NCBI RefSeq assembly: GCF_900110775.1
Contig: NZ_FOEP01000001.1
Location: forward strand, 434,001-498,000
Source of the DNA: Thalassovita taeanensis
GTDB lineage: Bacteria > Pseudomonadota > Alphaproteobacteria > Rhodobacterales > Rhodobacteraceae
Length of the DNA: 64,000 nucleotides
Direction: 5' to 3'
Of this stretch, positions 8,585 through 15,760 are shown one piece after another (positions within the stretch are counted from its first letter, which is position 1; every line of letters starts with the position of its first letter). The position numbers and the translations under genes were made by a program. Under the pieces are notes generated by a model. That model saw nothing but the letters and a program-made list of their open reading frames with translations, did not search any database and had not been told where the DNA came from.

Positions 8585-9663
8585 CTTTGACTAAAGCCAC
8601 AGACGTTCTTGCGCAGCTTGACCTTTCCCCCGCTGAGGAGGCAGACCCGTTCTATCTTCAGGTCGGCCCAATCACTCTGAAAGTTCTGTCTCCCGAGCCC
8701 CTGCGCGGCGCGCTTGTAGAGTATTTCGCCGAGGCGCTGGGCGATGGGGCCGCGCAATTAACGGTGAAGCTGCTTCCCGGTCAGATGCTTGGGGTCGCGC
8801 CGAAATGGGTCGAATGGGCGCGCGAGCCCGGCAAAGCTGGGCGCAAAGATGCCATCTTTGATCTGAACGACGCCCGCCTGATCCACAAGGTCCGAACTGG
8901 CGTCACGTTCCTTCAATCGCAAACCGAAGTTCTTGCCTTTGGACCATTGATGGACAACGTCAGCACGGTGATCAACTTCATCAACACGCAAGTGCTCAAC
9001 ATCTGTCAACGCGGTGGTTGGCAAATCTGCCATGCAGCAGCGGTAACCAACGGCATCCGGACGCTGGCCATCGCCGGCTTGTCGGGCGGCGGAAAATCCA
9101 CATCCATCCTGCGCATGATGGACCTGGAAGGCACGCGGTTCGTCACCAATGACCGGCTTATGGTGCGCGGTGGCTCGCCTGTCGAGGCGCTGGGAATCCC
9201 GAAACATCCACGGATCAATCCGGGCACGATCGTGGGCAATCCACGCCTGCACGGTATGCTCTCACCGGCCCGACACACCGAACTGCGGGAAATGGCGCCC
9301 GAGGCCCTGTGGACGCTTGAAGAAAAATACGACCTAATCATCGAAGACGTCTATGGGCCGAACCGCGTGCAATATGCGGCGCCTTTGACCGACTTCTGGG
9401 TTCTCAACTGGAGCCGTCAGTCCAATGCACCAACACGCGTAACCGAGGTCGCGCTGGCGGACCGTCCTGACCTTTTGGGCGCAATCATGAAAAGTCCGGG
9501 ACCCTTCTATCAATTTCCCGATGGCCAGTTCTTGCGCAATGGCATCGCCCCCATCCCCGCCGCATATCTTGAGGCGCTACAAGGGGTGCGGGTGAAAGAG
9601 GTTTCAGGCGGGATCGATTTTGACGCGCTCGCCGAACAAGGCCGTGTGCTGTTCAATGGCTGA
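8581..9663 (+). CDS. HprK-related kinase B (GAK locus)
   Basis: 360-residue protein related to HPr kinase/phosphorylase. The C-terminal half holds the P-loop GLSGGGKST at about residues 166-174, preceded by QICHAAAVT (the His-Ala-Ala strand typical of HprK relatives) and followed by FVTNDRLMV, which matches the second acidic motif. An N-terminal domain of ~130 residues has no recognisable catalytic motif. No HPr or PTS gene is nearby, so the phospho-acceptor is probably a metabolite or another protein of this operon. It is coupled by ATGA overlap upstream and an eight-base overlap downstream. Confidence 0.82.
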   Translation: MTLTKATDVLAQLDLSPAEEADPFYLQVGPITLKVLSPEPLRGALVEYFAEALGDGAAQLTVKLLPGQMLGVAPKWVEWAREPGKAGRKDAIFDLNDARLIHKVRTGVTFLQSQTEVLAFGPLMDNVSTVINFINTQVLNICQRGGWQICHAAAVTNGIRTLAIAGLSGGGKSTSILRMMDLEGTRFVTNDRLMVRGGSPVEALGIPKHPRINPGTIVGNPRLHGMLSPARHTELREMAPEALWTLEEKYDLIIEDVYGPNRVQYAAPLTDFWVLNWSRQSNAPTRVTEVALADRPDLLGAIMKSPGPFYQFPDGQFLRNGIAPIPAAYLEALQGVRVKEVSGGIDFDALAEQGRVLFNG

Positions 9664-10363
9664 GCCGCTGAACCTTGCCGCGTTGATCCGGCATGGGGAG
9701 TATCATCAACGCGCTGGTGCGCCCTCGGCCCTGCAACCTTTTCCTCTGACAACGGAGGGGATTGAACAGGCGCGGGCGTGTGGAGATGACATTGCAGCCC
9801 GGCTTGAACGCTATGAGGTCACGCTGAACCCGACCCTGCATTGTTCGCCACAGTTGCGCGCCTGGCAGACCGCGTTTGAAATCGCAGGCAAACTTCGCGC
9901 CCATGGTCACCAGGTTGCAGAAATCCGCGAAACGCCTTCCCTGTCCGAACGCAGCGTTGGCAGCGCGGCCAACCTGACGGTGGAAGAGATCGAGGCCGTG
10001 CTGGAGACTGACCCACGCTATGCCCCTGCCCCGCCCGGATGGAAATCCGACAGCCACTATTGCCTGCCGCTGCACGGCGCGGAAAGCCTTATGGACGCAG
10101 GCGCGCGCGTCGCCCGATACTTGCGCGATGTCATTGAACCGTGCCAACCGTCCGCGCCCGGCGTGCTAACACTGTTTGTTGGGCATGGTGCGTCGTTCCG
10201 CCATGGCGCGCACCACCTAAACGTCTTGCCTTATGCGCAGATCGCGTCACACTCGATGCACCACGCCCAGCCGTTACTGCTTTGTTACAATGCCCGTGTT
10301 AGCTGGCAACACTTTGACGGCGCCTGGAAGAAACGACCGATCAAGGAAGAGCCACTGGACTGA
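9656..10363 (+). CDS. Histidine phosphatase family protein (GAK locus)
   Basis: Phosphoglycerate-mutase-like phosphatase of 235 residues. The catalytic LIRHGEYHQ motif lies at residue ~10 and the second-His motif FVGHGASFRHGAHHL near 175. LHCSPQLRAWQT near residue 62 gives the usual second Arg. It starts at the ATG overlapping the kinase stop by eight bases. Position inside an operon of two kinases and an ATP-grasp enzyme suggests it removes a phosphate that one of them adds; the substrate is not readable. Confidence 0.85.
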   Translation: MAEPLNLAALIRHGEYHQRAGAPSALQPFPLTTEGIEQARACGDDIAARLERYEVTLNPTLHCSPQLRAWQTAFEIAGKLRAHGHQVAEIRETPSLSERSVGSAANLTVEEIEAVLETDPRYAPAPPGWKSDSHYCLPLHGAESLMDAGARVARYLRDVIEPCQPSAPGVLTLFVGHGASFRHGAHHLNVLPYAQIASHSMHHAQPLLLCYNARVSWQHFDGAWKKRPIKEEPLD

Positions 10364-10376
10364 GGATCACCACGTC

Positions 10377-11741
10377 TTGCAGAACGCCACAGCATTTTCG
10401 ACGCCCTCTGCCGCACAGCTGTTACCGCCCGTTTTCGACGAGAACTGCGATATTCCGGACCTGCCGCGCGACGTTGAACCATGGTCGTTGCAGGCATCAC
10501 ATTCCGCCACCGGCGATCCAAAACACATGCAGAAAATTTCGGCCTGTCTGGAGAAAGCTCGGACCCATGGTGGCTGGCACTGGCCCTCTAAGCCGGTGGT
10601 GTTCCTGTCAGATACCCATGCGGATGCCGAAGGGTTTCTGCGGTCTCTTGTGGCCGCCGGGGTCATCTGCCGCTCGGCTGCAAAGAATAGCGATCAAGCC
10701 GGTTTTACGCTCACGGCCTTTGGCCACAGTGCCACGGTGTTGGTTGGCGGCGATTGTATCGACAAGGGCCCCAGCAACCTCGATATGCTCGATGCGCTGG
10801 CAGACGTGATCGCCACCGGGGTGGATCTGCATCTTCTTGCAGGCAATCACGATCTGCGGTTGCGTCTTGCGGTCGATGCGCTTCGCGGCCCCCGCAGTCC
10901 TTTGACCGACCATCTTTTCGTACGAATGGGCCGCAAGCTTTTGCCTGCCCTGCGCGAAGTCTTTGATCGCTATGTCACAGACGCGGATATTGCGGCCCTT
11001 CCGGACGAAACGGCCTGCGCCGCGCGACTGGTGCCACCCGCAGATTGGGCCGCGCGTTTTTCACAGGCGGCCAAAGGCCAACTGCCCGCCAAGGTGATCC
11101 GTCTGGAAATCAAAAAGTTGCAGCAAAAAAGCGCCCAATTCGACCGGCAGGTTGCCAAAACAGGCCTCACTACCCGCGAGTTGCTCGCCGCCGCGCTAAA
11201 ATGCCACGACCTGTTCTTTACGCCCGGTGGCCCTTATGCGTGGTTCTATGACCGCATGGATGTCGTTACCCGTATTGGCTCGCTGCTTTTTGTCCACGCG
11301 GGGCTGGATGACAGCATGTGCGCTCTCTTGTCGGAAGGTGGTCCTGATCTGGTCAACGCGCGCTACCGTGCCGAGGCCGAACGCGCCTCCTTTGCCTTTT
11401 ATTTCGGGCCTCTGGCCAATCTTGTGCGCACCAAGTACCGCACTTCGGACTGCAAGTTGACATCGTCGGGTGTCGATCAACTGCACCGGGCCGGCATTCA
11501 CATGATCGTACAGGGCCATGTGAACAATCATGCGGGTCAGCGTCTTTTGGCGAAACACGGGGTCTTGCACCTTGAAGGAGATGTAACCCTTGATCGGGCG
11601 TCGCGCAGTCTGGAAGGCTTGCCGGGCATTGGCGCCGGTGCCACCTTGATTTTTCCTTCAGGAGATGTGATCGGTCTCAGCCGAGACTATCCGCGAGCAA
11701 AGCACTTTGCACCGGAACGCATTGCAGAAAACTGGAGTTGA
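10377..11741 (+). CDS. Calcineurin-like metallophosphoesterase (GAK locus), probable TTG start
   Basis: 454 residues with all metal motifs of the family: FLSDTHADAEGF near residue 80, GGDCIDKGPSN near 125, LLAGNHDLRL near 155, FVHAGLDDSM near 305 and VQGHVNNHAG near 380. A long insert between the GNHD and the C-terminal His motifs holds a Lys/Gln-rich helix. No ATG lies at the right distance; TTG at 10377, ten bases after a GAGGA ribosome site, fits, while longer readings from 10233 run through the previous gene. It belongs to the PPP/bis-nucleotide phosphatase-like superfamily; the substrate is unknown. Confidence 0.75.
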   Translation: MQNATAFSTPSAAQLLPPVFDENCDIPDLPRDVEPWSLQASHSATGDPKHMQKISACLEKARTHGGWHWPSKPVVFLSDTHADAEGFLRSLVAAGVICRSAAKNSDQAGFTLTAFGHSATVLVGGDCIDKGPSNLDMLDALADVIATGVDLHLLAGNHDLRLRLAVDALRGPRSPLTDHLFVRMGRKLLPALREVFDRYVTDADIAALPDETACAARLVPPADWAARFSQAAKGQLPAKVIRLEIKKLQQKSAQFDRQVAKTGLTTRELLAAALKCHDLFFTPGGPYAWFYDRMDVVTRIGSLLFVHAGLDDSMCALLSEGGPDLVNARYRAEAERASFAFYFGPLANLVRTKYRTSDCKLTSSGVDQLHRAGIHMIVQGHVNNHAGQRLLAKHGVLHLEGDVTLDRASRSLEGLPGIGAGATLIFPSGDVIGLSRDYPRAKHFAPERIAENWS

Positions 11742-11743
11742 TC

Positions 11744-12016
11744 ATGGCTAAAGAAACGACACGTTTTACGCATGAGTCCCTCCATGATGCCAAGACGATC
11801 AAGTCGTTGCTTGCCGCGCTAACAAAAGGGTTTTCAAAAGGCGAGCTGACCCTTTCCGACGAGCAGGACGAGCTTGTGCTACATCCCAGCGGCCTCATGA
11901 CGGTGCGGATCAAGGCCGAACGCGAAGACGGCCAGTGCAAGGTAAATTTACGTGTCTCTTGGACCGATCAGCCAAGCCAGAGCATCGCCAAAGGAACACC
12001 TAAAATCGTATCGTGA
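11744..12016 (+). CDS. Small amphi-Trp domain protein, last gene of GAK operon
   Basis: 90 residues with the pattern of the amphi-Trp domain: an N-terminal helix (LHDAKTIKSLLAALTKGF), a GELTL strand, VLHPSGLMTVRIKAE, and the terminal strand CKVNLRVSW with its Trp. The domain is small and of unknown role; it may be a carrier or scaffold for the enzymes upstream (inference). GGAG six bases before the ATG sets the start, which is two bases after the phosphoesterase stop. The last ~20 residues are polar and probably disordered. Confidence 0.75.
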   Translation: MAKETTRFTHESLHDAKTIKSLLAALTKGFSKGELTLSDEQDELVLHPSGLMTVRIKAEREDGQCKVNLRVSWTDQPSQSIAKGTPKIVS

Positions 12017-12395
12017 AGCCGCAACAAGTCTTGCGCGCATCGAACGGCTCTCTGAAATTCGGACGGTGGCGTCGGCAACGGGCTGAAGTTTCCCGATCTG
12101 CAAAGACGAAGCGATCAGCATGCGGGAATTCTGACGCGAACCGCAAGTTGCGCGTCGCGGTACAGGCCTCGGAAGGCGAACAGCACACCGTATCGGAGCT
12201 ATCTGCTATGGGACCAGAGTTAAAAGTGTTCTGCAGCCCTATCCAAGCAGGATGATCCAGTCCAATCGGTGAGGCCGGATCAGCGGCCTTTGATCCGTTT
12301 GGCGTCAAGGCCGGGGGCGTCCTTGTTTGCGGCATATTCTCGTCATTGACGTCCCCCTCGTGTATTGTTCTTCGACCCGGTGCACAGGCACGGCG
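12017..12395. other. Intergenic stretch between GAK operon and lipoate ligase
   Basis: 379 bases between two convergent gene ends. Only one hairpin (12272-12289) stands out. An 80-codon open frame on the plus strand has Arg/Ser-rich shadow-like composition and no ribosome site, so no gene is called. Confidence 0.5.
12272..12289. terminator. Hairpin between convergent operons, possible terminator
   Basis: AGGCCG, six-base loop, CGGCCT, followed by TTTGAT on the plus strand. The stem is short and the T-run weak. It lies 255 bases after the GAK operon and 105 after the lipoate ligase stop, so it could serve either. Confidence 0.4.
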
Positions 12396-13169
12396 TCAGT
12401 AAAATCTCGTGTCGGGATCTGCCGCCTGCATCCAGATGGGTCGATGCGTGGCGCGTGGTGGCGCGCCATCGTTCCAAAGCATTGTGCCCAGAACGCCCAT
12501 GACATCTTCCACTGATATGGGATGGTCGGCCATCTGGCTAAGCGATCCAATGGCGTTCGGACGACAGGCCGGGGCCGCCTGAAAGGCGTTATAAAACCGG
12601 TTTACCGCATCAGCGAGGCCCGCAGCCTCTTCGTCGACAATAAGAGAGGCTCCGGTGATCACGATCCTTTGCCCCTGATGCAGGCGCCACGCCTGTGCAA
12701 GGCCGGCGACTTTGCGCCCGGCCCCCGCCAAGTCGTATCGCCCGGGGCAGAAAGCACCGCGACAAAGGCCACGCGCGACGGGCAGTTGGAAGCGCGCCAG
12801 CAGCCCTTCAAGCAGCGCAGCCATTTCGTCATAACCCGTCTCAATCGTGACGCCAGCCGACACAGGGCGGCTGATGGCGAATTGCAGCGTTCCGGGTGAG
12901 ACCGGGCACAACCGCCCGCCGCCACGGCGGATCGCAACCGGCCACCCCGCCTCGGCACTGCCCTGCGCGACCGTCTCAAAGTCTGGCAGGCGGGCATCCT
13001 CAGGCGACGCCAGCAAGGCGCGCGGCGACTGCCAGATCAGCAGCGCGGGCTGACCGGGATCAAAGGGGCTGTCTTGAAAGTAGTCCTGCCGACGAAGCGC
13101 CTCTGCCGCAGAGCAGAAGCGCTTCATTTGTACGGCCAAAGAGCTGCCGACCGAGGCCTCAGCCCGCAT
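12396..13169 (-). CDS. Lipoate-protein ligase (LplA/BPL family)
   Basis: Attaches lipoate or octanoate to a lipoyl-domain Lys. 257 residues in the biotin/lipoate ligase fold: AIRRGGGRLCPVSPGTLQF near residue 80 (Arg-Gly-Gly-Gly substrate loop) and GRKVAGLAQAWRL near 150 (catalytic Lys and GxAQ). Its ATG overlaps the end of the lipoyl-domain gene by 11 bases, so the ligase is co-translated with its likely substrate. A later in-frame ATG at 13127 is an alternative start. A dedicated ligase implies this lipoyl protein is modified separately from the housekeeping complexes. Confidence 0.8.
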   Translation of the reverse strand: MRAEASVGSSLAVQMKRFCSAAEALRRQDYFQDSPFDPGQPALLIWQSPRALLASPEDARLPDFETVAQGSAEAGWPVAIRRGGGRLCPVSPGTLQFAISRPVSAGVTIETGYDEMAALLEGLLARFQLPVARGLCRGAFCPGRYDLAGAGRKVAGLAQAWRLHQGQRIVITGASLIVDEEAAGLADAVNRFYNAFQAAPACRPNAIGSLSQMADHPISVEDVMGVLGTMLWNDGAPPRATHRPIWMQAADPDTRFY

Positions 13170-13401
13170 TCACGGTTCCAATGACCGTGCCCGGGCGGAT
13201 GACCCCGTCTTTGGGCACGCTGTGCTTGAGGACACCACCAGTTGGGGTTTCGATATCGAAGGTCGATTTCTCGACCATGATCTCGGCAACGACGCTATCC
13301 TTGGAAACCGTCGCCCCGTCCGCAAAGAACCAGTTGGAAACGATGCCCTCGGGGGTCACATCCGCGTCCCATAACCCTTCAGGCACGATAATATCGGTCA
13401 T
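13159..13401 (-). CDS. Stand-alone lipoyl domain protein
   Basis: 80 residues that form exactly one biotinyl/lipoyl-attachment domain. The lipoyl Lys is residue 45 in IMVEKSTFDIETP, with the hairpin Gly pair at TPTGGVL and the typical C-terminal PGTVIGTVNAG. There is no linker, peripheral-subunit-binding domain or acyltransferase domain, so this is not a truncated reading of an E2; it ends with its own stop inside the ligase start. It lies one base after the E1 beta stop. It presumably accepts the acyl group or electrons from the adjacent E1. Confidence 0.88.
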   Translation of the reverse strand: MTDIIVPEGLWDADVTPEGIVSNWFFADGATVSKDSVVAEIMVEKSTFDIETPTGGVLKHSVPKDGVIRPGTVIGTVNAG

Positions 13402-13402
13402 C

Positions 13403-14419
13403 TCAGGCCCCCTTCACACTTGCGCGTACGCTATCAGCGATGGTTTTGGCATTCGGCAGCACAAATTGCTCCATCACCCGGCTATAGGGGATCGGCACAT
13501 CGGGCACCGCCAGACGGCGGGGCGCCGATTTCAGGCAAGTCGGATCATGTTCAGCCACGGTGGCGATGATCTCTCCCGTCAGGCCAAAGCTTTTGTAATC
13601 CTCGTCCACCACGATCAACCGACCGGTCTTGGCGACAGATTTCAGGATTGTGTCGCGGTCCAGCGGAACGATGGTCCGCAGGTCGATCACCTCGGCCTCG
13701 ATCCCCTCTTTCGCCAGCGCCTCTGCGGCATCAAGAGCGTGGTGCACCATCATCGACAGCGTCACGATGGTTGCGTCCTTGCCCTCGCGCACGACCTTGG
13801 CCTGACCAAAGGGGATCGCGTACGTGTCTTCCGGCACGACAGTTGCCGCGCCATCGGGCGACGCCATCCACGCCAACCCCTGCAACCCCTTGTGAAACAT
13901 GAACATCACCGGGCTGTCGTCACGGATCGCCGTGGCCATCAACCCCTTGGCGTCATAGGCGTTCGACGGGGCAACGACCTTCATCCCCGGCAGGTGGGCA
14001 AAGGTTCCGTGCAAGGTCTGCGAATGCTGCCCGGCATCGGAATACCCCCCGCCGGTCGCCGTCATGATCACCATCGGAACCTTGTAATTGCCGCCTGAAA
14101 AATAAGTATTCTTGGCCGCTAGGTTGTAAATGGAATCCATGCAGACGCCAAAGAAATCGACGAACATCAATTCGACGATGGGGCGCATGCCCGACATGGC
14201 GGCGCCAACACCCGCGCCAATGAAACCGGTTTCCGAAATCGGCGTGTCCCGAACCCGGCCATCGCCGAATTCGTCAAGTAGGCCCGATGTGGCCCCGAAA
14301 ATGCCGCCATAGGCACCAATGTCTTCTCCCATCACAAAGACAGAAGGATCGGTGCGCATTTCCTGAGCGATAGCTTCCGAGATCGCGCGCGACATGGGAA
14401 GAATGCGATTGCTGGTCAT
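13403..14419 (-). CDS. 2-oxoacid/acetoin dehydrogenase-type E1 beta subunit
   Basis: Transketolase-like beta subunit of a thiamin-diphosphate-dependent alpha2beta2 E1, 338 residues. Conserved MGEDIGAYGGIFGAT near residue 31, DTPISETGFIGAGVGAAMSG near 58, and QHSQTLHGTFAHLPGMKV near 132 with the E1 beta His. The C-terminal transketolase domain is complete. GGAG seven bases before the ATG supports the start. It looks closest to AcoB/PdhB-like subunits; the oxoacid or acetoin substrate cannot be told from sequence alone. Confidence 0.88.
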   Translation of the reverse strand: MTSNRILPMSRAISEAIAQEMRTDPSVFVMGEDIGAYGGIFGATSGLLDEFGDGRVRDTPISETGFIGAGVGAAMSGMRPIVELMFVDFFGVCMDSIYNLAAKNTYFSGGNYKVPMVIMTATGGGYSDAGQHSQTLHGTFAHLPGMKVVAPSNAYDAKGLMATAIRDDSPVMFMFHKGLQGLAWMASPDGAATVVPEDTYAIPFGQAKVVREGKDATIVTLSMMVHHALDAAEALAKEGIEAEVIDLRTIVPLDRDTILKSVAKTGRLIVVDEDYKSFGLTGEIIATVAEHDPTCLKSAPRRLAVPDVPIPYSRVMEQFVLPNAKTIADSVRASVKGA

Positions 14420-14441
14420 GGTCTGACTCCTTGAATACGTG

Positions 14442-15425
14442 TCACGCGAAAACGGCGGTCAGCGCGTCTTCGGGTGCGGGCTCGGTGGCGGCACGGGCAA
14501 AGGCAAAGGCCTCATCCACCTCGGCCTTGGCCCGTGCCAGCGCCGCGTCCGCCTCGGCTTCGGTCATGGTGCCGTCGGCAATGGCCGCATCGCGCAACCG
14601 CTTGATCGGGTCTTTGGCCTTCAGCGCCGCGACCTCACCCTTGGGTCGATAGGTTTCCGGGTCGCCTTGGAAGTGGCCGTAGTACCGATAAGTTTCCACC
14701 TCGATCAGGGTCGGCCCCTCGCCGCGACGCGCACGCGCAACGGCCTCTTTGGCGGCATCAAACAGTTTCAGCGTGTCATTTTCGGCGATATGCACACCGG
14801 GAATGCCATACCCCGCAGCGCGAACACTGTTATCCGGCACAGAGGTCGATTTCTCTTTGGAAACCGAAATACCCCAGCCGTTATCCTCTATCACGAAAAT
14901 CACCGGCAGCTTCCACAGCGCAGCCAAATTCAGCGCCTCATGAAACCCACCTTGGTTGGCGGCCCCGTCCCCCAAATAGGCGACAGCGACCGCATCCGTG
15001 CCCTTCATCTTGGTGGCAAGCGCCGCGCCCACGGCGGGGCTTGTGCCCTGCGCGATGATGCCACTGCACGAGAAATTCGCCGCCGGATCCAGCAGGTGCA
15101 TATGCCCACCACGTCCGCCCGCAAGCCCCTCGGCCTTGCCGAAAATCTCGGCTGTCATCTTCTTCAAGTCCACGCCCTTGGCGATGGCAACATGATGCGG
15201 CCGGTGTGTGGCCGTCACCGCATCGTCGGGTCTGAGATGAACGCAAACACCTGCGGCACAAGGCTCCTGCCCCGCAGCAAGGTGCATCTCGCCCGGAACC
15301 GTTCCGGCCCCGATATCGAATTTTGGCGATTTCCCTTCCATGTACACGGCCGCCATCGTGTCCTCATAATAACGGGCCTTCTCCATGACCTCATACATCC
15401 AAAGAACTTGTGATTTACTCGGCAT
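14442..15425 (-). CDS. 2-oxoacid/acetoin dehydrogenase-type E1 alpha subunit
   Basis: Alpha subunit carrying the thiamin diphosphate site, 327 residues. Seen: GEMHLAAGQEPCAAGV near residue 45, THRPHHVAIAKGVD near 68, GGRGGHMHLLDP near 100 and the diphosphate motif YLGDGAANQGGFHEALNLA near 145. The composition is AcoA-like. The start at 15425 has a GAAGGGAGAGAG ribosome site; the longer frame to 15512 is rejected. It is first of four co-directional genes (E1 alpha, E1 beta, lipoyl domain, ligase). An FNR-like box lies 103 bases upstream. No E2 or E3 follows. Confidence 0.87.
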   Translation of the reverse strand: MPSKSQVLWMYEVMEKARYYEDTMAAVYMEGKSPKFDIGAGTVPGEMHLAAGQEPCAAGVCVHLRPDDAVTATHRPHHVAIAKGVDLKKMTAEIFGKAEGLAGGRGGHMHLLDPAANFSCSGIIAQGTSPAVGAALATKMKGTDAVAVAYLGDGAANQGGFHEALNLAALWKLPVIFVIEDNGWGISVSKEKSTSVPDNSVRAAGYGIPGVHIAENDTLKLFDAAKEAVARARRGEGPTLIEVETYRYYGHFQGDPETYRPKGEVAALKAKDPIKRLRDAAIADGTMTEAEADAALARAKAEVDEAFAFARAATEPAPEDALTAVFA

Positions 15426-15521
15426 GAACTCTCTCCCTTCATGGCTTGAGTTACCGTAATTTGCAGAAAATCCCCATTCTGCCCGATCCCTCAGACGGTA
15501 TCCCTCTGACATGGCTATGCC

Positions 15522-15535
15522 TTGACTCAGATCAG
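15522..15535. promoter_or_regulatory. FNR/Crp-like box upstream of E1 alpha
   Basis: TTGACTCAGATCAG matches TTGAY-N4-RTCAA at all specified positions but the last. The centre is 103 bases before the E1 alpha start. A similar box stands 112 bases before the flavocytochrome start. In Rhodobacteraceae such sites are bound by FnrL or Dnr-type regulators; binding here is inferred. Confidence 0.45.
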
Positions 15536-15586
15536 TTTCTATCCAAAAGGCACTTCAACTCCGATTTTCCTGACGTCGAAATCGCC

Positions 15587-15606
15587 CCCCGCTTTTGCGG
15601 GGTTTT
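15587..15606. terminator. Perfect 6-bp GC hairpin after cytochrome operon
   Basis: CCCCGC-TTTT-GCGGGG, followed on the plus strand by TTTT. The genes that end nearby are on the minus strand, where the hairpin is followed by GGCGATTTC, so the T-tract is on the other side. It may still end the diheme-barrel transcript or block antisense reading. Confidence 0.45.
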
Positions 15607-15760
15607 GGCAGAAGCCGCTTCTTGGCATCGCCTGCGGGGCGACATATGTTATTGCTTGGTTTCTTCGATCCTGGCATTGGTTCGGGGGCGACCGCACCCT
15701 TACACGATTGAAACAATCGGGATCACGCGCGAGCGCGCCCGGTTCACCCGTGAAACCCCA

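Larger units (their letters stand above)
15426..15760. other. Intergenic region between cytochrome operon and E1 operon
   Basis: 335 bases. It holds a GC-rich hairpin at 15587-15606, close to the end of the upstream cytochrome gene, and an FNR-like box at 15522-15535 nearer the E1 alpha start. This arrangement suggests the E1 genes have their own promoter and are not simply read through from the cytochrome genes. No coding frame is credible. Confidence 0.55.

Noticed and set aside
12013-12255. 80-codon plus-strand frame after the amphi-Trp gene
   Set aside because: No ribosome site, shadow-like composition, and it begins inside the previous stop.
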